DNA of 64,000 nt from Tenodera sinensis (GCA_030765045.1 CM060969.1:58719716-58783715); one strand, 5' to 3'. Shown: positions 1 through 11,547, counted from the stretch's first letter. The notes: a model not told the origin generated them from the sequence alone. Numbers and translations: made by a program.

Positions 1-310
1 TAGTCCGGAGCTTCGTTGAGATTAGCCACGCCTCTCTCTGTCTCACTCACCTGTTGCAAGCACAGAGAGGGTGAACGTTCCCAACAGTCAGCACAAGGTC
101 ACCTGTTGCAGCAATTCGCTCCTTGCGCATGCCCAGTCATATAGCGCTTACCTCGACATAATGCCCGAAATATGCATGTTACTTCATTTTCGTCTTTGTC
201 GTTCCACATCAGCGTGTGAAAAGAAGTTGGTTTACAATAAGAGAATATTAAGAAACAATTTTTTCGTGTTTCTTATCGGTCTTTCTACTTTGTACGCATG
301 CTGTTAAACA
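1..310. other. AT-rich sequence, nothing recognised
   Basis: No reading frame, repeat or RNA gene here can be tied to a known family. The short open frames lack splice sites or recognisable motifs. Confidence 0.5.
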
Positions 311-435
311 AATCTGATGTGTTAACATTCACACGACTTTCTCTACTCTCTATCGCTTATTTGTGGTTATACAAATTATTCTTACGAAAGTTTTTCTTAT
401 GTACTTTACTTTAATCGAGATAAAGTTTTTCAGAA
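311..435 (+). repeat. Family X repeat, 5'-end fragment (copy a)
   Basis: This stretch resembles the first part of the full family X copy at 14433-15373. Shared words include the start AAATCTGATGT and the block GACTTTCTCTACT. A second part (CTTACGAAAG... ATCGAGATAAAG) resembles the fragment at about 30035-30100. It carries no protein. The rest of the family X body is missing. The boundaries are approximate because the comparison was by eye. Confidence 0.5.
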
Positions 436-979
436 ATAGCACACATTCGTTATATCAACATACAGGGGTATTTATTTTAAACATGGTGAATGAACTTGTT
501 AGGATTTGTGCGAGCGAGGTCATGCAAATTGATGGGGGTAATGTCTCTGTTTCCTTGAAATAAACAAGACACTACCGATAATGTGAGCGGGCGCTGTGCT
601 TAATCACGTATGTTGACTGCAGTAAAGTCAGAGAGATACTGTCTGTTCACCAGCTAATGGCCTTCGGGGACTGAAGGGAAGGGGAGATACATTCCACGAA
701 GTGTAACTCGAGTGTTGTAAACCTGGTAGATAACACCGCTGCTGGTTAGGTTGCCAACTTACCTCCAATGTTATTATCGCTATGTTCACTCGCTATTAAG
801 CTAATGTTTCTAAATTTCAGTTACAAATTGGACGAGTCACTAGCGTTATTTCAGAAGTAAAGAAAAAAGGAGTATAGAAGTAAACAAATCCCCATCTAGG
901 AGTGGTGTGAAATCTGCTTAGATATTGTGGTTGCAGAGCAGAGGGTTTCAGAGTGAGTTTTCTGTGTAAACTAGATTTT
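436..979. other. Unassigned intergenic or intronic sequence
   Basis: I see no gene, repeat family member or RNA in this stretch. Confidence 0.4.
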
Positions 980-1300
980 CAAAGGATGATTGAAACAAAC
1001 AAACCTAAAGAGGCTCTTAAAGCGGACACATTTTTGGTTTTACCGTCGTTTGCTTGACCCCATATATGTGTGATCTCAATCCCATAGAACTAGCTTGGGC
1101 CAAGGTAAAATGAATAGTTCAGACAAATGTAACAGCTGACTTTTCCTTACAGGAATTGCACGACATAACGCTCGAGGATATATCACTTAAGACCGAAACA
1201 GATTGACAGAGTTTTTAATAAAATATAGAAAAAGAAAATTATCAGTGGGAGAAAGACAGTAGTTGAAAATATCGTCTGTTTTATAAGCTAAGTATACTCC
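980..1300 (+). pseudogene. DDE_3 (Tc1/IS630-type) transposase C-terminal remnant
   Basis: The plus strand from about 1058 reads PHICDLNPIELAWAKVK, then NVTADFSLQELHDITLEDIS. This matches the C-terminal part of DDE_3-type transposases, where a conserved DLNPIE.AW.KVK block surrounds the third catalytic acidic residue. Downstream frames keep a weak IEKENYQWEKD segment of the C-terminal tail. At least two stops and one frameshift break it, so it is a dead fragment. The catalytic domain upstream of about 980 is absent. The ORF start at 63674 belongs to a similar protein family, so that family is present at least twice here. Confidence 0.7.
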
Positions 1301-2639
1301 ATGAACTAAAAATGGCCTTTAGGTTCCGCTATTTTGAGCGACTTCTGTGCTTTGATCTAGCAGGAATGCACATTCCAAGGTTGGTACCCAAGCGCGACCA
1401 GATGCTTCAGATATCGCTCTTTACCTGGATTGTTTCCTGACATACTGGCTGGCTGCATTCCTGCCAGGGAGCATGAGCTGGTGAATACACTGTACTAACC
1501 TAGCACTCCTATAGTCTTATAAATACAACAGTGAGCTCGACCATAAACCATTGCCCAGCTATCGTTCATTCTGCACATCTAAGAATACCTCTGTACATAG
1601 GTTTCACCGGCTGCCATTTTAACTCAGCTGGTGCTATGATTTTATCGCTTACGTGCGTTACGAATGACACCAAAGTTCATTTCCCTCGTAATTGTATGTC
1701 TTCGTGATTAAGGAGAATAAAGCTCTCTTGACTCTGCAGTTCTTGGATTAAATATAAGTTTCCGTTTGCATAATGGATGAACAAGGAATAAAAGTGCTAA
1801 AGCAGCAAGCAAAGCGCTGAACGTTACATGCTGTGCTCCCAAAATTGTATTATATGCTCTAAAGAGCATTACTGTCCGGAGGCACGCCATCCTCTGCTCC
1901 TTGTAGATTAAGTCCACGCTAACAACATATTCTTTACGATCAGCTGAGCATGTAATATTGCTTTCGGAATATTCTATATAGCAAAGCCAAGCAAATGCAT
2001 CGCCAAAAACGTGCACACCTCCTCTCGGGCAAGTGGTCCTTATGCACGCTGGGTTTGTTTAGCAAAGAACACAACTAAACAAATTGTACGTTCTTTATTC
2101 AGACAAGTTTTAAACAACGAATTTCAGCTTAGGAACATTCAATACGGAATTTTTGACAAATTTTCGAAAGAAAAGTAACTTTAAAACAATTTTGGCAGAA
2201 AATTCTCTTAAATTGTAAATATAGGACTCAATTCTGTATCAACTTTTAAAACTTGTTTTTCTCGTGATGCCTGTTACTGTCTTACTTTTATTTGCAATTT
2301 TGAAACGTTTTCCATCTTAAATTTCTTTAAGATTTTCCATAAATATTCTTTGAAGGAGATAAAGCACTAAGAGGTATTTTATTTAGGTATATCAGGTATA
2401 ATTTGGAAGTTAGGAATTTAATAAGGCCTGCGAAAAAATCCCTTTTTTTTCTGTATCATTATAAAGTATTCTAATGCTTATCAATATGCTGAGTTAAAAA
2501 ATGCGAAGCTTTTACCCCCAGCACGTAAGATCTTCTCGCAAATTGAGAATGAAAATCCAGGGAAAACCTAAATTAACAAAAAATTGGTATGTTGTGACTT
2601 ATATTATGGATTTATGTTCACCGTAGTGGCCTCAGTCAT
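1301..2639. other. AT-rich stretch without a recognisable gene
   Basis: A 102-codon open frame on the minus strand (1708-2016) shows no motif I recognise and no convincing splice context. Nothing else stands out. Confidence 0.4.
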
Positions 2640-3883
2640 AAATATTTAATAATATCTCTTCCTTTTCCCCACCAAAAGTCCGTTACAACTTTTCCTTTTG
2701 TGCACTGGTTGCGGAAGCTCCCTATGCAACATCCACCAGTAGTCTACTATCATGTTGCCATTCCACCGGCCTTAATACGTGCGTTGCGTTTCCTTTATGC
2801 CTTGGTGGAATCGCTCCCCTTGTTCCTCACTAACATCTCCTAGACTGTCAGGGAAATAGCTGCTATAGGAATTTAAGAAGTGGAGCTTGAAGCTCTTTGA
2901 GCACCCCAAGGCATGTTTTCTACGATGTTCTTGAAGTCAGGGTTACCCGAAGGTTACCAAGAAACTTCGTTACATCTTTAAAGGATCTCATCGTTCATTG
3001 TGGTTTCAAAAATATCATCTTTCGCGAGTTTTCGAGTGTCAGGCCCGACGCAAACTCCTACTTTTAGCTTTGATTCTGAGAATTTTCTTGATTCTGAAAT
3101 TTACTTGCCAGGTGCTCGAATGTGTCAACTTCCTTTGGCAGGATTTTCCTAAACTGTTTCATTAGAGCCAGATTGATGTGAAGTGGAGGCAGTAGTATCT
3201 TGTTTGGGTCAACCAAAGATTCCTTTTGCACATTAATTTCCGCAACTGTTAGTCCTGGCCACACCTTCTGAATCAAGCGCTTGTCTTTAGCACAACTGTC
3301 CCATGAACAGAGAACATGCGTACTTGGTGCTGGTCAAGGATAATACAAACAAATCGCTTTTAGATCGACACAGTTGCTCCATCTGAATTCCTTGTAGTTA
3401 AGCTTAGATTGTATAAATGCTAAATTCTCGTACTTCGTTTTCAAATGAACTAAACGTCCAACTGGTATAGAGGCGTATTTGTTATTGTGGAGTAGGACAG
3501 CATTCAGACTACGTTTTTAGGAGTCAGTTTTATACTGTTTTGTTCAATGTTGAATATGTCCGATATCTAGGGTTTGATGGAAAAGTTCACCGCTTTGAGA
3601 AAAGAAAGGCACAAAATCTTTCTCGGTTTCGAAACCAGTGGAAGGAATTTCCAGGGTCGAACAACTTCTTCTGGATTCCAGAGCCGAGGAACTGAGCCGA
3701 CTCTTTCTGAGGGTTAAGATTTCGAACTAAGTCGTTGAGCTCTGCTTGTGAAAACAGCTCAGTGCAGTCGTTGCCTTGAAACAAATCGTCACTAATGTCA
3801 GCTGACTCGCTCCTGGAGATTGCAGACACATTAGGTAGATCTCGTGGAAGCTTAGGTATAGAGCCGTTCCACACAACTTGCAC
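2640..3883 (-). pseudogene. Decayed copy of an uncharacterised multicopy protein family
   Basis: Read on the minus strand from 3883 to about 2640, successive frames give one collinear protein. It begins with a block containing LFSQAELNDLVRNLNPQKES, passes through VLLHNNKYASIPVGRLVHLK, a VLCSWDS..KD segment and ILLPPLHINLALMKQF, and ends with YFPDSLGDVSEEQGERFHQ. I recognise this order of blocks as a protein family that recurs in many copies in arthropod and cnidarian genomes, annotated only as uncharacterised. I know of no proven function. The high copy number suggests a mobile-element origin, but that is inference. Several stops and frameshifts separate the blocks, so this copy is non-functional. 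Start and end are approximate; the ATG at 3883 is only the first in the open block. Confidence 0.65.
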
Positions 3884-4887
3884 ACACTCGACGTGGGGGC
3901 CTGACTTATCCTGGTCTCCAAGTATGCTCAGTATAGGTACGTTACGAACACACTCAGTGATCTTACGCTGTTACTTTTTCATGACTACTTCCCGTCACCA
4001 ATAACAAAAGCCCCCCCCCCCCGGCTGCGCGCGGATGTGTCAATTCTTAGTTATACACACTTGAAACATTTTTGCATAAAATAAGCGCTAAATTAACAAT
4101 GCAAAACATATCAAGAAAATACTAGTGGGTAAATAATTATAACACACAGAAATGAGTTATTTGTGTCGAAACTGTACGTGATACATGTTAAGAGTACTTT
4201 TTTTTCCATAACCAGCATCCAAAAATACATAAGAAATGCCCTTCCTTTTCAAGAGAAAAAATACAAGGCAGATAACTGATTTTTAGAAACTGGTAAGTCT
4301 TGCATATAGATCTAACTTTACCCAAAATAATGTTCGAATGCAAAGTATTGTATTTTATGTATAATATGAAAGTATTGAGAATTTTCAAATTTATGTCAGC
4401 GGAGGTATTCCATATAGATCTTCATTTTTTAAAACAATTTTCTTGAAAAGTTTGGTGCATTACACCATGAAATGAAGTTTGTGGTATTGTGGTATGACTA
4501 TGTTGAACAAATCTGTGAGAAGTAAAAACTGTAGAGCAAACCTAGACTTACTCGTAGAAAACACAGCATTAGTTTTGGGAAAATGGTCTGTACCTAGATG
4601 GCTTCCCATCTGTAATGTAAATACTGAATCAGGTCTTGCAAAGAGCTGCTTGTCTAATGTATAGAGAACGCCAGCATTTACATTTTGCAAACCAAATCCA
4701 ATTTTGCAAATCTATGAATGGAGACAGTTATAAAGACAGTCTCCAAAGCAAGATCCGAAAGCGTTACACATTTAAATAGTTAAAAAGAGGTCCAGAGAAG
4801 CTTAGCTTACCTGGTTCACATTTAATGGAATCATTGATAACAGTAAATTTGTAAGTGTTGCAAACCTTTAGGAATAGTAATTGTTTG
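3884..4887. other. AT-rich stretch without a recognisable gene
   Basis: It contains a 12-base C run near 4011-4022 and AT-rich sequence. No family assignment is possible. Confidence 0.4.
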
Positions 4888-4985
4888 TAAAGCTACGTAG
4901 GCTTTCACGGCCGGCGTCTAAATTGTACTGCTGACCACAGCATAACAGCCCGGAAGATACTTCATTCTACAAGTAATTGTTTGGT
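4888..4985 (-). repeat. Possible Penelope-like element terminal fragment
   Basis: On the minus strand the sequence reads ...GACGCCGGCCGTGAAAGCCTACGTAG. From memory, this GGCCGTGAAAGCCTACG word recurs in repeats near Penelope-like element ends in insects and other animals. No coding sequence accompanies it. This is a recollection of a repeat motif, not a domain match, so confidence is low. Confidence 0.3.
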
Positions 4986-5354
4986 GCACAAATCCTGAGG
5001 TGAGTATAATGTAAATGTTAGTAAATACCAAAAGAAATGTGCAATGGGTATATGCTTTGGAATAATGCATAATCAGTTAACACAGACACATTGAGTCTTA
5101 TCTACCACAGGGATGATTTTTGTAGTCCATCGTGTACAGGAGCTGAATAATTTGGTGAAGAATTGTGTACAGAACAACGGAACAATGACTGTAAGAGAAA
5201 ATACAATAAATCCATAAGATTTGCCGAAGATGGAGCACTTCTACAGAGTAAAATATGCAAATTAGGACATTAGTGAAAATGGCGGGTAGTCAAATGAATT
5301 ATCAAATTTAATTTATAGTGGAATACAACTGCATCATACCTCTGGAAATATATA
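4986..5354. other. Unassigned sequence
   Basis: No gene or repeat family was recognised. Confidence 0.4.
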
Positions 5355-5525
5355 ATATATTTTGTGGTCACGTGCACATCCTGGTGCACTTCTATCGCGA
5401 AGTTCTTTCCTCGGTCGAAACATGTGGTAATCACTTAAGTTGAGGTCTGGCGAGTACAGTACGGTGGAAGTGAACTGCTGTGGCACTCACCTTTGCGAAA
5501 CTTATAAGGTGATGTGCTGAGTCAT
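5355..5525 (-). pseudogene. mariner-like transposase fragment
   Basis: The minus strand reads LYSPDLNLSDYHMFRPRKEL. This corresponds to the conserved YSPDLAPSDYH.F..LK block of mariner transposases, which contains the third catalytic aspartate. Flanking residues (VHFHRT before, RDRSAP after) are poorly preserved. No N-terminal helix-turn-helix region, first or second catalytic aspartate, or terminal repeats are seen nearby. It is a short dead fragment, unrelated by eye to the inverted mariner pair near 20.4-21.3 kb, which carries a different motif spelling. Confidence 0.65.
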
Positions 5526-6383
5526 GTTTAATGTTCCTGTTTACGGCTATATTATGCACCACCAGACGGAGAGCGGAGAGCGTCTACCACCGCTCATACA
5601 TTTGCTACCGTGGAAAAAGTGCACCACCAAACTGGACCTTATTCACCCTTGGATTTCCATAGGTTGTGTATCTTTACTGTGCCCAGAACGTTGCATATCA
5701 CAAGGCGGGTCGGTCATTTTAAACTGGTATTGTGCATTAATTTGTAGCTATTTCCACCTGTAGGTTAATCTCGAAAACCTAGGGCAACCTGTAGAGGTAA
5801 AATACATGTTTCTTCGCAGAAAATACTGTTAATTTTAATTTTGCCCTCTTGAATTTTTGACAGGAACTCATTATTACAATCACAGCACGCTTTTCTTAGT
5901 GTAGAGGACCCTACTTTAAAGGACGACATTTCTGCAGTGCGAAACGTGCAACATTTTTCTTCATTACGAATGATAAATTGCTACTCAAGCTTGTTGAAAT
6001 AAATGCCACGAACGCCTTTTCTTAATTTCTCATGTGTTTTAATTTTCTGGTTGAATTTTTGCATACATGTACACAGTTTCTTTCTGTCTAGTTGCAAAGC
6101 TTGCGAATGCTCATTTTTCTTGGACTTGGATGCTTCAACTCGTCGCGGGGATCTTAGCTGGTGGTTTAACTCTACTTACAAGAAACAGCTTCAAATCCAA
6201 TATAGTAAGTAATGAAGGACTCTGTCTAATGATTTATTTCCATTCGGTGGCGAGAAAACCTGTGTGTGCATTTTGCAGTGCGGCTATCGTTCTCTGTCAT
6301 GAGTTTGACTCACCTTATCTGTACTATAGAAAAATTGTAAGTTTATGTACTGAATTTAAAAGATAGCTCCCCACCGATTTCGG

Positions 6384-6414
<31 letters not shown>

Positions 6415-6689
6415 CCCCTTTTTTTTCCGCCATTGAAAGTCCCTATACTTTCTAGTGGGTGCAGCCCTTAAAACACCTTACAATTTCAGTTCATAAATTA
6501 CTGAAAGATCAAACGGAGTTTACAAAGCCTATGTACGAAAACATTGGAGTTGTAAAAGAATATACTTGCAAAAAGCTTTGATTTTCCGTTGAGGATGCCG
6601 TACAGTGGAAGATACAATTGCTGTTATCTTACAAAAGTGCATGTGAAACAAGACAGATGACAATTTAGTGCATACAATATATGATTAGA
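5526..6689. other. Unassigned sequence with a poly-T run
   Basis: A run of about 25 T lies near 6389-6414. A 99-codon plus-strand frame at 6067-6366 contains hydrophobic stretches but no recognisable motif, so I do not call it a gene. Confidence 0.4.
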
Positions 6690-6935
6690 AACTAATGAAT
6701 CAACAATTAAGATGGTTTGGAAACATGAAAAGGATGCATAAGATCAGACTGCCGAAGAAGATACATGAATGGACTCCAGTGAACGTGGGAAGAGGAAGAG
6801 ATCCAAATTAACATAAAAGCAAGGAATAGTTCAAACAATGAAAGAAAGGTGATTAGAAGATAGAACCTGGGAAGGCTAGAGAACGGCTATAATTCCTAAA
6901 TGGTTGCAGGAAGATGTCAGACATTGTAAACCTGG
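6690..6935 (+). pseudogene. RTE/endonuclease-RT type LINE, C-terminal tail remnant
   Basis: The plus strand reads NQQLRWFGNMKRMHKIRLPK followed by KIHEWTPV. It matches the LRWFGHV.RM...RLPKK..EW tail found at the C-terminus of many insect endonuclease-reverse transcriptase LINE proteins. Further in, after a frameshift, KERXLEDRTWEG fits the same tail. Several stops (for example after RGRDPN) show that it is dead. The polymerase and endonuclease regions are absent, so this is a 5'-truncated, old insertion. Confidence 0.65.
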
Positions 6936-7439
6936 AATAGATAGACTAAGGCGTAGCAGAATAAAAGAGAATCGAATCTGTTTATCTGTTACAATGTGCA
7001 TACGACACCAATACCAGAATATTTTAATTGGCTAATGAAGAAAGTTCTGATTATTTCTCTTGTATTTATATTGTAATTAAGTTCGTAAGTAGGTCATTGC
7101 TAACGTTAAAAATCAGTGTATTTACCTACGTTTTGTAATTAACAGATTGTGTTCCTCAATGGACACAGGCTATTTTTACTTCACGAGCTATTGCTCCGTA
7201 TTTATGGTAATTTAGTTTATTTTTCAGGTATGGGTTTCCTTTTTATAAAGATAATAGTCAAATAGTTCTTTACAGTAACCTTCAGGTTTCATTCCACCAG
7301 GGAACCTTTCTTTTTTAAGTAGCCAAGTTCTTTTAGGAACAGTTGCATTTGCAGATTGGGCGATTACTTATGTAAAGTCGCAAAGTTGTTGCTTTGTACA
7401 AAATTTGTCAGGAGGTATAAGGTTTTATTACTTTCATAT
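6936..7439. other. Unassigned sequence
   Basis: AT-rich sequence with no recognised feature. Confidence 0.4.
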
Positions 7440-7860
7440 TCAAGATGTTCTCGGGCTTCGAGCCAGGTGTAGTGATGTAGAGCCATCGACGTTTCGGGAG
7501 TGAACATCCCTCCCATCATCAGGATTTTGTTTTTGTAGTGTTTAACGCCCGCTTTTACTACTACGGCACCGCAGGCGGTGACACTGATGATACATGAAGA
7601 TGGAGCACCGGTGGAATGAGATGGCGGGGGAAACCGGAGTACCCGGAGAAAACCCGCCCTGACGCCGCTTCGTCCACCACGAATACCACATGCGGGTCCC
7701 TGGGATCGAACCCGGGCCGCCTAGGTGGTAGGCGAGCGCGCTAACCGCTCGGCCACGGCGCCGCCATCATCAGGATGATGAACTTACTACTTTCGTTTGT
7801 GACTGACGAGAAGACGATCATCTACGTGAGCCGAAGTGTAAAGATACCAGTTCATTTTAT
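7440..7860 (-). repeat. Penelope-like terminal segment with hammerhead-like core, split by SINE A
   Basis: On the minus strand, 7522-7491 reads CTGATGA, then a GGGAG/CTCCC stem with a nine-base loop, then GAAAC. This is the conserved core order of a hammerhead ribozyme (CUGANGA, stem II, GAAA). The following GTCGATG...CACCTGG...GAAGCC text resembles terminal repeats I recall from Penelope-like elements in insects. I cannot find a good stem III or stem I, so self-cleavage is unproven. SINE A (7526-7763) inserted immediately beside the CTGATGA box and duplicated it. The right-hand continuation starts at 7777. Confidence 0.4.
7526..7763 (-). mobile_element. SINE A (tRNA-derived), copy 1
   Basis: Minus-strand SINE of about 238 bp. 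Its head reads GCCGTGGCCGAGCGGTTAGC, with an A-box-like TGGCCGAGCGG, and the B-box is GGTTCGATCCC, both typical of a tRNA-derived RNA polymerase III promoter. The body is unrelated to tRNA and the tail ends in ACAAAAAC. It is flanked by a perfect 13-bp target duplication CCATCATCAGGAT (7513-7525 and 7764-7776). Its core looks identical by eye to copy 2 at 34853-35088, which implies recent retroposition by a LINE machinery. It lies within a Penelope-like/hammerhead-like segment. Confidence 0.9.
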
Positions 7861-7863
7861 CAA

Positions 7864-9341
7864 CGATATCGGGTGTACAAATCTATACTGCTGTTGCTCT
7901 GCATAGCACATATATTTTCTAGAGTTCACTAACACCAAGTCCAATTCGTTGAATACTTTTTCTATCATTTTTCTTGTAATGTCAGTTTTATATCTTCCCC
8001 TTATATTATTACGACTAGTCGCCCATCAAAGTGAACGTTTTGGTAACTCGTATAAGATGTCTCAGGTCATCCTTCTGAAGAACATGGCTGTTTGCGGAGA
8101 TACATATTACAGACACAAACAATCGGAGGCAAGTGCCTTAATGCCGCCACAGTTTCTAAATCAGCATTTAAGGGAACTTTCTTGTGATAAACGTCTCTCT
8201 TCACATAAGTGACTACTCCCCTGTTGCACAACCCACATTCACACTGTTTTCATTACATACATTGTGCTGTTCTATGTTGGATTACCTAGGAATTTAGTTT
8301 TCAGTAAGCATATTATTTCGGATTGTCTTACGAGTAACAGTTGCAAAACTCGCATTGAGGTTGGATGCCATTAATGTTCCATTGCAGTACTGTATATTCC
8401 ATATTAAAATAGCCTATTTTAGCCCAATATCCTTGATAATCCTTTACTAAATCGTGTTCTCCATTATGCTGAGGTATCTGAATTCAGTAGGTCCTCAGTT
8501 GAAATTGGCGGTGTTTCTGCGGTATCTTGAATGTTTACGTATTTCTGAAAGTGACTTCTTTTCACTCCACGTGAATCTGTTCTTTATGCCTTTGTCGCTC
8601 AGTAAGGGATGGAGTCCCTTTATACTGTCTAAGAGACCAGTTAAATCATTCGTATAGTACCCACATCGAGTGTCTTATAGCCTACCTCTGTAGTGTGATG
8701 GTAGCATCACAGAATAGACAGTATACAGAAAGGAAAGCTTGAACCGGCTCCTTTGATCTGCATGTACCCGTTACGTTGCGCGCTTCGCCATATTGAAACC
8801 AAGTTAACGAAGCGATTGCTGCTTCCTACCAGGGTTCGAAACAAGCAGTTTTACGAAATGGAACTCTTAATATAGCCGGCTAAATGAAAACTTTTACGAA
8901 AAGAAACGCTAATGAAATCGAACATATGATTAACTCAGACTAATACAATGTATTTTCCCTCCAATGAACTTTACTCACTAGAGTGAGCCGGAATGATACA
9001 TAATAATTCATATTCAAATGTTCGTCGCCAGGAAAGCTTCAAATCATATTATAATAATTCATATTGGGAACTGAAGACATTCATACATTTACTGAAGGCG
9101 CTCTGTTCTGCTGCACTTCTTTTCGCGCCGTGATTTTACACAAAATTTCAGGGCAATTAAAATTTGAAAAAAACAACACACGAGAACAGAATGAAACCAA
9201 CAACATTTTGTATTCTACTTATATGTATTAACAAAGGAAGCCCTAGTAATATGAAATAAGTGGAAAATGGGTAGCAATAATTAATAAGCAAGTGACTCAT
9301 TAGCTGCTTTTATTTACCACAAGAATAAAAGTGCACAAAAT
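7864..9341. other. Unassigned sequence
   Basis: Several short open frames, for example 7949-8212, show no motif I recognise. I see no repeat family here. Confidence 0.4.
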
Positions 9342-9349
9342 CTTGAATC

Positions 9350-10289
9350 CAGGGTTGCTAACATTTAAAAGTCAAATTATCGTACCAGCCACTCAAAATT
9401 GTAGATTTGGATTCAAAATTATCGTACAACATAAACCAAATGCTACAACAATAAGAATATCAGTATAACCTAATGAAAATGTAACAGTATTGATGTTATG
9501 GTATCCACTTATAAAATTGATGACCCCAATCAGTATTACAACTTTAGCACTTATGCTTCTCGCACTATTCATCTGAAAGTTCATCTTCCTCAACTGTTGC
9601 AGCATTATACAAATTTGTTGTTGAGATAAACCTTAACATCTTCTTGGTGACTTGCAGGTTTTTGGATCTACCACATTATTTCATAAGCTGAGACGACAGA
9701 ATAAGTTCATTAGCGTGTCAAGTGCCAATCTGTTTCCAACTTTGGTTTTTATTAAACCTAGTTTAGAAAAAACTCTCACAAGAAGCGCTTCTGTAGGGCA
9801 ACAAAATTACTGATAATGCAACGGCTGCCAGTTCTTTGAAATCAGTATTTCCACCAAGATGACACGTGTTTAACAGCAGTCCAGAAACTGTCAGGTTCAG
9901 GCATGTTCATTTCACACGGAGTATCACTTATTCCGAGTTTTCTCCATTGATCATCAGTTTTCTGAACAGTGCCTTCTTCATTGAGATTACCAGATCTGGC
10001 CACACTGGCAGTAAGAGGATAAAGGATAAGAGGCTTAGTAGGGTATGAAACGGCTGCCTTAGAGTGGTGGAGACAGGCCATCTGGGCAAACGTGGTGTCG
10101 CTATTTGTAATTAGTTTCATTTCGGTGATGTGACAAACCAGTGAAAACGATATTGCGCCGGTATCGAACTATCATACATTCTAATTATTATCGTACACCC
10201 CCACAATTATCGTGCGGGTTGGCAACCATGTGTACAAACATTAAAACTATCGTATACCCCCATAATTATCGTACGAGTTAGCAACCCTG
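9350..10289 (-). mobile_element. Internally deleted hAT transposon with intact ends
   Basis: A 940-bp element. The left end is CAGGGTTGCTAAC (9350-9362) and the right end is its exact inverse GTTAGCAACCCTG (10277-10289). Both sides carry the 8-bp direct repeat CTTGAATC (9342-9349 and 10290-10297), the hAT signature. Inside, the minus strand keeps the transposase C-terminus (see 9680-10120). Near the right end a degenerate second copy of the terminal region (TATCGTGCGGGTTGGCAACC, about 10206-10225) suggests an end duplication. The N-terminal and catalytic regions are missing, so it would depend on a full-length relative. Confidence 0.92.
9680..10120 (-). pseudogene. hAT transposase C-terminal fragment
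   Basis: The minus strand reads DDQWRKLG, DSFWTAVKHV, FKELAAVAL, then in the next frame RVFSKLGLIKTKVGNRLALD. This is the C-terminal hAT dimerisation region, whose family hallmark is an ER.FS....IKTK.RNRL block. A frameshift falls between ASCE and RVFS and the upstream catalytic domain is absent, so no active enzyme is made. It lies within the 940-bp element bounded by perfect inverted repeats. It differs from the hAT at 35.4-37.9 kb in both end sequence and spelling of the dimerisation block. Confidence 0.85.
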
Positions 10290-10297
10290 CTTGAATC

Positions 10298-11547
10298 AGA
10301 TTTTGCATACAATGAATCATAAAGACTTGTCATACATAGCAAAAGAAGTAAATAAAACAGAAATGTAGAGCATGGTGCAATAACATAAATCACAGCAGTA
10401 ACTTTACAGTATGGCAAAAGTTAGGATTATTTTATATTAAGGGCTAAGGAGATCTAGGAAAGGTCCTTTTATATCATGCCTATTTGCACAACATAAAATA
10501 GTTACAATAAAACACGCAATCGCATTTATTTTATTTCACCTTTTTACAATAAAACAACAAAGTCTGCGTACATTCACATGACGTTCTCTGCCAACACAAT
10601 TGCAGCATTAAAGGTGTTCAGGTGTGTCATTGTGCTGTTGTCTTGCTCGTTTAATCTGCATTTATGAAGCAACTACACAGTAAATGATATTATTCATAGA
10701 TGTATTACTTTTATTAATTTGTAATTTTTTTCACTTTTATTTTTCAAATATCTATTCACATACTTTAAGAAATAAAAAATTATCATCCTGACAAACGGCC
10801 TTATTAAATAACCTATGTGGAAATCCTTGCATGGGTGGCTGAATTGCACATTCTCCATTAAATTAATCAATGCGTTTTCAACATTATTTGTTGTCATTAA
10901 TCTGAGAATATTGCCAGTGAAAATGCTCTCCATATATTCAATGTAGGTTACAAAGTTGAACTTGGACATTTTCGATTTCCAAAGGTATCCATATTCTTGT
11001 TCTCGTGTGCTTTGAAGTGAGAATACAGATTTGTGTAGTTAAAATTATTATCCTCCCTGTTTACCTTATATTGCTAGGTAAACTACATTAACAATTATGC
11101 ACAAATTGCTGTGATTCTGAAATAACACTTAACTTATAGTAAGTTATAAATATATATTACGATGTTCACTTACCGTTGTTCATCTTTTGGAAAGCTGAAA
11201 AACCTTATGTCCCTGTTTGCATGTGAATTATTTCTGCAGTTTGGTGCCGAACACCATCGGCCGCATTTTCTCTTACTGCTACTTATTATAACCACGTCGA
11301 AGTTTAAAATACATTAACACATATTTATACCTTTTGCAGTAGGCATATAAAACAATTCTTCAGTTATAGATGTGCCCAGCAGCTAATATGCTCGAGGTGA
11401 AATAAACACAGCATATCTATTCGCTTTGGCTTCAACAACACAGCTGTTTACTCAGTTTACTCGCTTTCAACATGGCAGACTTCGCGCATGCGCGCTAAAT
11501 TTTGGCGCACGGATTTCTGCCGAGTTTCCTTTCTGTATACACTTTTC
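10298..11547. other. AT-rich stretch without a recognisable gene
   Basis: No gene or repeat family was identified. A lysine/isoleucine-rich 91-codon frame (10694-10969, minus) is typical of AT-rich noise. Confidence 0.4.

Noticed and set aside
6067..6366. Membrane-protein exon in the plus strand
   Set aside because: Hydrophobic stretches and a T-rich upstream region are present, but there is no family motif and no good donor site. AT-rich noise gives similar frames throughout the window.
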